NCBI GenBank assembly: GCA_946629475.1
Contig: CAMOXX010000116.1
Span: 1 to 8,499 of the forward strand
DNA: 8,499 nt
Source of the DNA: an uncultured Blautia sp.
GTDB taxonomy: Bacteria; Bacillota; Clostridia; Lachnospirales; Lachnospiraceae
Direction: 5' to 3'
Made by a program: the position numbers and the translations under genes. Positions 1 to 4,915 of this stretch are shown here, one piece after another; position 1 is the stretch's first letter; the number at the start of each line of letters is the position of its first letter. Below the pieces are notes generated by a model. The model had not been told where the DNA came from. It did not search any database and saw only the letters and a list, made by a program, of their open reading frames with translations.

Positions 1-4
1 AGTA

Positions 5-33
5 TTGACAAAGTGATATCAAAATGATATTAT
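5..33 (+). promoter_or_regulatory. Sigma-A type promoter of the SPFH-RHH unit
   Basis: A consensus -35 box TTGACA (5-10) is followed after 17 bp by TATTAT (28-33). A TGn extended -10 element sits at 25-27. Transcription would start near 40, leaving a leader of about 47 nt before the SPFH start codon. The promoter is oriented toward the SPFH gene and nothing else in the window competes for it. It is inferred from sequence only, but the match is unusually good. Confidence 0.75.
14..30 (+). promoter_or_regulatory. Direct repeat in promoter spacer, candidate operator
   Basis: TGATAT occurs twice, at 14-19 and 25-30. The spacing is 11 bp, about one helical turn, so both copies face the same side of the DNA. 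The second copy overlaps the extended -10 element, so a bound protein would block RNA polymerase. The second gene of the unit encodes a ribbon-helix-helix protein, a fold whose members often bind short repeats in their own promoters, so autoregulation is a reasonable guess. The repeat is short and AT-rich and could be chance. Confidence 0.3.
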
Positions 34-86
34 TACAACATCAAAAACAACCATATTTATTTCAGGCCAGAATAGGAGGTCTTGTT

Positions 87-1115
87 ATGAGTGAAAAAGT
101 ATTACAGGGGAAAAAGAATGGCATGATGATGCTGCTTTGCATCATTGCGTTGGAAGTACTGGGGGTTCTCGGCATCGTGTACGCAGCGGTCCGACTGGAT
201 GACCATGTAACGCCGTTCAACGTGATTATCCTCGTAGCGGCGATTCTTCTGACAGCATGCGCGCCGATCCTGTTCAGCGGGTTGAAGGTTCTGAAGCCGC
301 AGGAAGCTCTCGTCCTCACACTTTTCGGTAAGTATGTCGGCACTCTTAAGGAAGAAGGATTCTACTTTGTCAATCCGTTCTGCACCAGTGTCAATCCTGC
401 CGCAAAGACTAAGCTCAACCAGAGCGGCGATGTGGACAGCGGGACCCGCTCCGTTCAGAAGATTCTGGTATCCGGCAGCAATACCAGCGTGGAGCTTGCA
501 AACAAAAAAATCTCCCTGAAAATCATGACCCTGAACAACAACCGCCAGAAGATCAACGACTGCCTCGGAAATCCCGTCGAAATCGGCATTGCAGTCACAT
601 GGAGAGTTACCGATACCGCCAAGGCCGTCTTCAATGTGGACAACTACAAGGAATATCTTTCACTCCAGTGCGACAGTGCGCTCCGGAACATTGTCCGCAA
701 CTATCCCTATGACGTGGCGCCGAATGTGGACACCACCGGTGACGGCCTGGCCGATGAGGGCAGTCTCAGAGGTTCCAGCGAGATCGTCGCGCAGAAGATC
801 CGTGATGAAATTCAGGGTAAGGTAGCCGAGGCAGGGCTTGAGATCATCGAAGCACGAATCACCTATCTCGCTTATGCTCCTGAAATCGCGGCTGTGATGC
901 TGCAGAGGCAGCAGGCTTCCGCCATTATTGACGCCCGCAAGATGATTGTGGACGGTGCTGTCGGCATGGTAGAGATGGCACTCGACCGACTGAGCGAGAA
1001 CGAGACCGTCATTCTCGATGAGGAGCGCAAAGCCGCTATGGTTTCCAACCTGCTGGTCGTGCTCTGCGGCAACCACGATGCCCAGCCGATTGTCAATACC
1101 GGCAGTCTGTATTAA
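87..1115 (+). CDS. SPFH (band 7/stomatin-like) membrane protein
   Basis: This 342-residue protein is a member of the SPFH superfamily, whose members form oligomeric scaffolds at membranes; no enzymatic role is expected. Two hydrophobic segments at about residues 13-35 and 44-64 form an N-terminal hairpin anchor. The band 7 domain follows from about 67 to 260, beginning LKPQEALVLTLFGKYVGTL. The C-terminal part has the family signatures ARITYLAYAPEIA (256-268), MLQRQQASAI (271-280) and KAAMVSNLLVVLCG (315-328), and it ends in NTGSLY. The ATG at 87 was chosen because AGGAGGT (74-80) lies 6 nt upstream. An in-frame ATG at 24 has no ribosome binding site and would lie upstream of the predicted transcription start. 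It is followed 18 bp later by a ribbon-helix-helix gene, a pairing I recall from other Gram-positive genomes. Residues 215-224 (DTTGDGLADE) resemble a thrombospondin type 3 calcium-binding repeat. The family call is secure, the cellular role is not known. Confidence 0.92.
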   Translation: MSEKVLQGKKNGMMMLLCIIALEVLGVLGIVYAAVRLDDHVTPFNVIILVAAILLTACAPILFSGLKVLKPQEALVLTLFGKYVGTLKEEGFYFVNPFCTSVNPAAKTKLNQSGDVDSGTRSVQKILVSGSNTSVELANKKISLKIMTLNNNRQKINDCLGNPVEIGIAVTWRVTDTAKAVFNVDNYKEYLSLQCDSALRNIVRNYPYDVAPNVDTTGDGLADEGSLRGSSEIVAQKIRDEIQGKVAEAGLEIIEARITYLAYAPEIAAVMLQRQQASAIIDARKMIVDGAVGMVEMALDRLSENETVILDEERKAAMVSNLLVVLCGNHDAQPIVNTGSLY

Positions 1116-1133
1116 TGATAAGGAAGAGTGCCT

Positions 1134-1334
1134 ATGGCCGATAACAGAAAAAAACAGGTTCCGTTAAGACTCTCCGAACAGCTTTACAACGCGATTGCGG
1201 CCTGGGCAGAGGATGACTTCCGGTCGGTAAACGGACAGATCGAATACCTTCTCACCGAGTGCGTCCGGCAGAGGAAAAAGAACGGAAAATATGTCTCAGA
1301 GCATCTGGACGAACCTCCGGAGCTGGATATATAA
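1134..1334 (+). CDS. Ribbon-helix-helix (Arc-type) DNA-binding protein
   Basis: This 66-residue protein has the Arc/MetJ-like layout. A short basic strand (about residues 7-13, KQVPLRL) is followed by helix A (about 14-28, SEQLYNAIAAWAEDD) and helix B (about 31-46, SVNGQIEYLLTECVRQ). A basic then acidic tail ends PPELDI. Family members dimerise, insert the beta ribbon into the DNA major groove and usually act as repressors; several are antitoxins. No toxin gene lies beside it: its partner is the SPFH gene, whose stop codon is 18 bp upstream, so the two are probably co-transcribed. The start is the ATG at 1134 because GGAAG (1122-1126) lies 7 nt upstream. The in-frame GTG at 1128 would leave almost no spacing. 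The target is unknown; the TGATAT direct repeat in the unit's own promoter is a candidate. Confidence 0.82.
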   Translation: MADNRKKQVPLRLSEQLYNAIAAWAEDDFRSVNGQIEYLLTECVRQRKKNGKYVSEHLDEPPELDI

Positions 1335-1344
1335 GTGATATATA

Positions 1345-1415
1345 AGCCAAAGGGGACAGGTTTCCTGACTTGTTCGGGATTTCCGAATGAGTCAGGAAAC
1401 CTGTCCCCTCTGGCT
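1345..1415. repeat. Long REP-like hairpin between convergent genes (copy 1)
   Basis: The arms AGGGGACAGGTTTCCTGACT (1351-1370) and 1390-1409 are perfect 20-bp reverse complements. The structure continues inward through two G-T wobble pairs and TTCGG/CCGAA (1373-1377 with 1383-1387) to a 5-nt loop. It continues outward past one mismatch through AGCCA/TGGCT (1345-1349 with 1411-1415). It begins 10 bp after the RHH stop and ends 16 bp before the TM2-protein stop on the opposite strand. No strong U-tract follows on either side, so it is not a textbook intrinsic terminator, though it could act as a bidirectional transcript end. Its right half (1389-1416) matches 4025-4052 at 26 of 28 positions, so this is a repeated element and not a private terminator. 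Confidence 0.85.
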
Positions 1416-1431
1416 CAAAACAATTCTTTTG

Positions 1432-2043
1432 TTACCATTCTTTCAACAGCAGTCCGTAAGTGTCGCGGAAGGTCCCGCAGGCAATCCGGATCAGGTCGAC
1501 AAGAATGCCGATTCCAAACAGACCAAAGGTGAATATATAGAGGATGCCCATTCCCGTCTTACCAACGTAAAAATAGTGGATTCCCCAGACTCCGAGAAAG
1601 AAGCACAGCAGGAGGGCAGCCAGCCTGCTTTTTCCCGAGACGCCGTACCGGATGTCCTTCATCACATATTTCCGGTCACTGCTTCTCATATTCGCGAACG
1701 CGATGCATCCGAATATCAAAAGAAAAATGGAAAACGGCCGCATATCCTCGATCGCAAAGGTAAATACCAATGCAAGCGCAAAAAGCCCGGCGGAAATGAT
1801 GTACGCTTTTTTCTGCCCTTCCCTCGATGCGTGTTCCCTCATTTCCCGTTCATGCTCGTATTCCAGTTCCTTCAGCCGGATTTCGGCTTCCTTCAGCTTC
1901 GCTTCGTCGACGATTCTTCTTGTGATCTGTATTCTTTTATCATCCAGCAGCAGTTTCGAGCCGCAGTATGAACAGTAGACTTCGGACCTGTCAGGCTCCA
2001 CCTGCAGCTCGGCTCCGCAATTCTGACACCGCAAAGAGATCAT
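1432..2043 (-). CDS. Zinc-ribbon, coiled-coil, TM2-domain membrane protein
   Basis: This 203-residue protein starts with a zinc ribbon with two CxxC knuckles (C6/C9 and C24/C27). A charged helical stretch at about 36-75, rich in Glu, Lys and Arg, is likely coiled coil. Two hydrophobic segments follow at about 80-98 and 101-118. The C-terminal TM2 domain (about 139-188) has the conserved WGIHYFYVGKTGMGILY and the GLFGIGILVDLIRI pattern. TM2 proteins are widespread in bacteria and have no agreed function. The ribbon is expected to be cytosolic and may bind protein or nucleic acid. The start at 2043 is supported by GGAGG (2056-2052 on the minus strand) 8 nt upstream. An upstream in-frame ATG at 2121 lies before the predicted promoter and has no comparable site. 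The gene diverges from the zinc-finger gene at 2295 and converges on the SPFH-RHH unit. Confidence 0.88.
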   Translation of the reverse strand: MISLRCQNCGAELQVEPDRSEVYCSYCGSKLLLDDKRIQITRRIVDEAKLKEAEIRLKELEYEHEREMREHASREGQKKAYIISAGLFALALVFTFAIEDMRPFSIFLLIFGCIAFANMRSSDRKYVMKDIRYGVSGKSRLAALLLCFFLGVWGIHYFYVGKTGMGILYIFTFGLFGIGILVDLIRIACGTFRDTYGLLLKEW

Positions 2044-2071
2044 GTTCGGTTCCTCCTTCCTGCTGTCTTCC

Positions 2072-2100
2072 ATTATACCCAATCTGCCTGCATCGGGCAA
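2072..2100 (-). promoter_or_regulatory. Promoter of the TM2-domain gene
   Basis: Read on the minus strand, TTGCCC (2100-2095) is followed after 17 bp by a perfect TATAAT (2077-2072). Transcription would start near 2065, giving a leader of about 22 nt that contains the GGAGG ribosome binding site. The perfect -10 box and correct spacing offset a 4-of-6 match at -35. Confidence 0.65.
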
Positions 2101-2141
2101 CCTATTTCCGCATTGAGGCATCCCCCTCCGAACCGTTGTGG

Positions 2142-2171
2142 TTTACACGGTATTTTCCCATGTGGTATACT
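2142..2171 (+). promoter_or_regulatory. Promoter of the zinc-finger/rhomboid unit
   Basis: TTTACA (2142-2147) and TATACT (2166-2171) are separated by 18 bp, and a TGn extended -10 element is present at 2163-2165. The predicted start is near 2178, only a few bases before the large hairpin at 2182-2240. The leader to the ATG at 2295 would be about 117 nt and mostly structured. The promoter is divergent from that of the TM2-domain gene. Confidence 0.6.
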
Positions 2172-2181
2172 GTGATTACAA

Positions 2182-2240
2182 CGCCAAAAGTCCTGAGCCC
2201 ATGCAGGCTTGCCTGCAGATGGGTGAAAGGACTTTTGGCG
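2182..2240 (+). repeat. 59-nt imperfect hairpin at the 5' end of the transcript
   Basis: CGCCAAAAGTCCT (2182-2194) and AGGACTTTTGGCG (2228-2240) are perfect 13-bp reverse complements. After a small internal loop, CCCAT (2198-2202) pairs with ATGGG (2219-2223). After a 2-nt bulge, GCAGG (2203-2207) pairs with CCTGC (2212-2216). The tip is CTTG. No U-tract follows, so it is unlikely to be a terminator. It starts about 4 nt after the predicted transcription start and ends 54 nt before the start codon of the zinc-finger gene. It could stabilise the mRNA 5' end, take part in regulation, or be an inserted palindromic repeat. It shows no similarity to the two hairpins at 1345 and 3997. Confidence 0.75.
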
Positions 2241-2294
2241 TGCCCCGACATGAGGATGAAGTGGGGGAGGAACCCATGAGAAAGGAGCTCCATC

Positions 2295-3407
2295 ATGGCA
2301 AAAAGAATAGTGGAGGGACTTTGGAACTGCCGCTACTGTGGAACCAAAGGCATTGGGGGACTTACAAAAAGCTGTCCGTGCTGCGGACATCCGCAGGACG
2401 AAGGAACCCGGTTTTATCTGGGAAACAAAAAGAAATACCTGGAAAAGGATCTTGCCGCCCAGTACGGACAGGGGCCGGACTGGCTGTGCCCTTACTGCGG
2501 CAGTCTGAACCGGATCCGGTTCAAATATTGCTCGAACTGCGGTGCTGAAAAGGATTCGGCGGAGGATGATTATTTCACAAACCAGGACAAGCAGGATAAA
2601 AAAGAAGCGGAAAAAGAGGCTGAACTGAAAAAACTGACCGGAAAGGATAAAAAAGGAAGCGGAAAATCGGGTAAGGGCGGAGATATATCGAAAAAGCAGA
2701 AAATGCCGCTTCGAAAAAAACTGTTAATAATATCGGCGGCAGTGCTTGCTTTTTTTGCGGTTCTCCTGTTCATTTTCTGGCCGCGGAATTACAATGCCAC
2801 AGTCGGCGGCACAGGCTGGGCCAGGGAGATTGATATTGAAGCCTGGCGGACCGTGCAGGAGGATGACTGGCAGGTCCCTGACGGCGGCCGGGTTTATGAT
2901 ACGAAGGAAGAGATCCACCATTATGTGCAGGTCCTGGATCACTATGAAACAAAGACAAGGGAGGTATCAGAGCGGGTCTACGATGGGGAAGATACCCATA
3001 CCTCCTACGTCAATAATGGAGACGGCACTTTTACGGAAGAGACATACTCCACACCCCGGTACAGGACAGAGTATCATACGGAGACATACCGGGAACCGGT
3101 CTACCGCGACGAGCCCGTGTTTGCCATCAAGTATTATTACGAGATAGAACGGTGGGTTGTGGACCGGGAAGAGAAGAGCGAGGGCGCGGACTCAGAGCCC
3201 TACTGGCCGGAGTATACACTTGCGGCGAATGAGCGCACCGGCTTCAGGGGAGAGGCATATACTATGGGAATCTATGTAAAGGATAAAAGCTATACCGTTT
3301 CTCTGCCGCTGGAACGCTGGGAAACCTTCCAGAAAGGTGATCAGATCGAAGTTACCATGTCCGCAGGCCAGATAACAAAAATAAACGGGGAAGAACTGGA
3401 ATCATAA
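2295..3407 (+). CDS. Single-pass membrane protein with two RanBP2-like zinc fingers
   Basis: This is a 370-residue protein of unknown function. The N-terminus holds two four-cysteine fingers: C12/C15/C27/C30 preceded by W10, and C65/C68/C79/C82 preceded by W63 with N72. The second fits the RanBP2-type spacing W-x-C-x2-C-x3-N-x6-C-x2-C exactly. The first fits except that the Asn is Gly. A Lys/Glu-rich, probably disordered or coiled stretch (about 97-136) leads to one transmembrane helix (about 143-162). The basic residues before it predict N-terminus inside and C-terminus outside. The roughly 205-residue outer part is rich in Tyr, Glu, Arg and Thr, and I recognise no fold in it. The start at 2295 has AAAGGAG (2281-2287) 7 nt upstream. 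The gene ends with tandem TAA TAG, and the rhomboid protease gene follows after 23 bp, so the two are probably co-transcribed. RanBP2-type fingers bind RNA or ubiquitin in eukaryotes; the ligand here is unknown. Confidence 0.85.
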   Translation: MAKRIVEGLWNCRYCGTKGIGGLTKSCPCCGHPQDEGTRFYLGNKKKYLEKDLAAQYGQGPDWLCPYCGSLNRIRFKYCSNCGAEKDSAEDDYFTNQDKQDKKEAEKEAELKKLTGKDKKGSGKSGKGGDISKKQKMPLRKKLLIISAAVLAFFAVLLFIFWPRNYNATVGGTGWAREIDIEAWRTVQEDDWQVPDGGRVYDTKEEIHHYVQVLDHYETKTREVSERVYDGEDTHTSYVNNGDGTFTEETYSTPRYRTEYHTETYREPVYRDEPVFAIKYYYEIERWVVDREEKSEGADSEPYWPEYTLAANERTGFRGEAYTMGIYVKDKSYTVSLPLERWETFQKGDQIEVTMSAGQITKINGEELES

Positions 3408-3430
3408 TAGACTCAAGGAGAGGTTTTCAG

Positions 3431-3997
3431 ATGAAGAAAATACCAAAGATATCAATCAATGCACCGGTAGTGATCATTTTTGTCGGACTGATGCTGGCAG
3501 CCACACTGCTCGGACAGCTGACCGGGGGAACCGTTACCAGGCTTCTGTTTCAGACATACCATTCATCGCTTCTGTCTCCGCTGACATATGTGCGCTTTTT
3601 TACCTATGTCCTCGGCCATGACGGCTGGTCCCACTTTATGGGGAATGCAGTGTATATCCTGCTTCTGGGGCCGATGCTGGAGGAAAAATACGGTTCGGCT
3701 GCCCTTGTAAAGGTGATACTGATCACTGCGCTGGTGACTTCGGTCATCAACTACATTTTCTTCCCGGGCGTTGCCATGTGCGGTGCCAGCGGGGTTGTGT
3801 TCGCATTTATTATCATGACATCATTCACCGGGTTCAAGGCAGGCGAAATTCCGCTCACCTTCCTCCTGATTACCGTGATCTTTATTGGCCAGCAGATTGT
3901 CGATGGTATTTTCGTGAAGGATAATGTATCCCAGCTGTCACATATACTTGGCGGAGTCGTTGGTGCACTGATGGGATATAACTGGAACAAAAAATAG
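3431..3997 (+). CDS. Rhomboid family intramembrane serine protease
   Basis: This 188-residue polytopic protein is the size of a minimal six-helix rhomboid core. The catalytic serine is S120 in the motif CGASGVVFAF (117-126), and the partner histidine is H171 in SHILGG (170-175). The helix that carries the oxyanion-side residues has the family HxxxN pattern, H68 and N72, in WSHFMGNAVY. Rhomboids cleave membrane proteins within or next to a transmembrane helix; no substrate can be proven here. The start at 3431 follows an AAGGAG site (3415-3420) at a 10-nt spacing. The gene is second in a unit with the single-pass zinc-finger protein, which makes that protein a candidate substrate or partner. 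The stop TAG (3995-3997) contributes its last base to the long hairpin that follows. All catalytic residues are present, so it is expected to be active. Confidence 0.92.
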   Translation: MKKIPKISINAPVVIIFVGLMLAATLLGQLTGGTVTRLLFQTYHSSLLSPLTYVRFFTYVLGHDGWSHFMGNAVYILLLGPMLEEKYGSAALVKVILITALVTSVINYIFFPGVAMCGASGVVFAFIIMTSFTGFKAGEIPLTFLLITVIFIGQQIVDGIFVKDNVSQLSHILGGVVGALMGYNWNKK

Positions 3998-4058
3998 AGG
4001 GAGAGTCAGAGGGGACAGGTTCCAGAGTCAGGGAACCTGTCCCCTCTGACTCTCCCTC
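3997..4058. repeat. Long REP-like hairpin overlapping the rhomboid stop codon (copy 2)
   Basis: A perfect 27-bp stem (3997-4023 with 4032-4058) encloses an 8-nt loop AGAGTCAG. The shared core AGGGGACAGGTT and its complement also form the stem of the hairpin at 1345-1415, and 4025-4052 matches 1389-1416 at 26 of 28 positions. An alternative fold exists in which GAGTCAG (4025-4031) pairs with CTGACTC (4046-4052). The first stem base is the last base of the rhomboid stop codon. No U-tract follows, so termination by this element alone is uncertain. The pattern resembles REP palindromes mobilised by Y1 (IS200/RAYT-type) transposases, but no such transposase lies in the window. Confidence 0.88.
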
Positions 4059-4116
4059 CCCATATAAATTCAGTCCATTTCCAAAAAATATCCCACTTTT
4101 CCCTCATCGCCCCAAA

Positions 4117-4131
4117 TGTTAAAATTATAGT
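4117..4131 (+). promoter_or_regulatory. Weak candidate promoter for the racemase unit
   Basis: The AT-rich stretch contains an extended -10-like TGTTAAAAT (4117-4125) and an overlapping TATAGT (4126-4131), 29-43 nt before the start codon. No convincing -35 box is present at the expected distance from either. A promoter is expected here because the gene upstream ends in the long hairpin at 3997. The remaining bases of this 162-bp gap show no other feature. Confidence 0.3.
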
Positions 4132-4159
4132 AACTGTTTACAGAGGAGGGAAGATTACG

Positions 4160-4840
4160 ATGAATACGCGTACTAAAATCGGGATTGTATATACCAGCAC
4201 CACACCGGAGCTGATTGCGACAGTAAATGAGGAGATCCGCAAAAACCTGGGCGACGGCCCGGAGATCATGAACTATCAGGATCCGTCCATTCTGGCGGAG
4301 GTGCGTGAGAACGGCTATGTGACTGCCCCCGCAGCCGCCCGGCTGGTCGGCATGTTCATGCAGGCTGTCAACGACGGAGCGGACGCGGTTCTGAACTGCT
4401 GCTCTTCGGTTGGGGAGGCGGCAGACGCGGCGCAGGAAATCGGAAGGTACACCGGCATTCCGATCGTCAGGATCGATGAGGAAATGTGCCGCGAAGCAGT
4501 GCGGCGCGGAAGCCGCATCGGTGTGCTGGCTACACTTCCCACGACACTGGAGCCGACCAAAAACACCCTGCTCCGCGCCGCCAGGGAGATGAACCGGAGA
4601 GTGGTTCTGGTGGACGGTCTGATCGACGGCGCTTTCGGAATTGATCAGGATACCTTTAAGAAGATGCTCTGCGAAAAGGCGGAGGAAATCGCGGATCAGG
4701 TGGATGTCATCCTTTTTGCGCAGGGCTCCATGGCTTACGCGGAACAGGCTGTTGCTGAAAAAACCGGCAAAGCGGTTCTGTCGAGCCCGGGGTTTGGTGC
4801 CGCCGCGCTTAAGAAGGCTTTAACAGAAAAAGGACTGTAA
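4160..4840 (+). CDS. Aspartate/glutamate (hydantoin) racemase family protein
   Basis: This 226-residue cytosolic protein has the two-lobed fold pattern of the Asp/Glu/hydantoin racemase family. These enzymes invert a carbon next to a carboxylate without a cofactor, usually with one cysteine from each lobe. The first-lobe motif ADAVLNCCSSVGEAADA (74-90) carries C80/C81, one of which fits the catalytic position. In the second lobe the equivalent motif reads VDVILFAQGSMAYAE (181-195), with Gly-Ser where a Cys is expected, so a one-base variant, isomerase or lyase chemistry (as in arylmalonate decarboxylase and maleate isomerase relatives) is possible. The start at 4160 has GAGGAGGG (4143-4150) 9 nt upstream. 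It precedes the GH127-kinase fusion gene by 75 bp on the same strand, probably in one operon, which suggests action on a sugar acid or a derived carboxylate. The substrate is not predictable. Confidence 0.85.
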   Translation: MNTRTKIGIVYTSTTPELIATVNEEIRKNLGDGPEIMNYQDPSILAEVRENGYVTAPAAARLVGMFMQAVNDGADAVLNCCSSVGEAADAAQEIGRYTGIPIVRIDEEMCREAVRRGSRIGVLATLPTTLEPTKNTLLRAAREMNRRVVLVDGLIDGAFGIDQDTFKKMLCEKAEEIADQVDVILFAQGSMAYAEQAVAEKTGKAVLSSPGFGAAALKKALTEKGL

Positions 4841-4915
4841 TTCAGAACAGGGTGAGGCACTTGCTGCTTGGCCCGCCCAACAGCGTGACGCGTCGGACAA
4901 AGGAGAAGATTTAAA

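Noticed and set aside
24..86. An upstream in-frame ATG for the SPFH gene
   Set aside because: It lies within the promoter spacer and has no ribosome binding site. The ATG at 87 has AGGAGGT at 6 nt.
1128..1133. GTG start for the RHH protein
   Set aside because: The purine-rich site at 1120-1126 would be too close to it; the ATG at 1134 has correct spacing and a product matching the family's usual start.
1345..1415. Ordinary Rho-independent terminator
   Set aside because: There is no U-tract on either strand, the stem is far longer than usual, and the same sequence recurs at 3997-4058. A repeated palindrome explains it better, though it may still help end transcription.
1387..1971. A 194-codon plus-strand frame
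   Set aside because: It is the complement of the TM2-domain gene. It starts inside the hairpin and has no ribosome binding site or recognisable domain, whereas the minus-strand frame has zinc-ribbon and TM2 signatures.
4861..4886. Small hairpin (GCTG/CAGC with TTGG/CCAA) between the racemase and the fusion gene
   Set aside because: The stem is short with a bulge and there is no U-run, so it is too weak to call a terminator or regulatory element.
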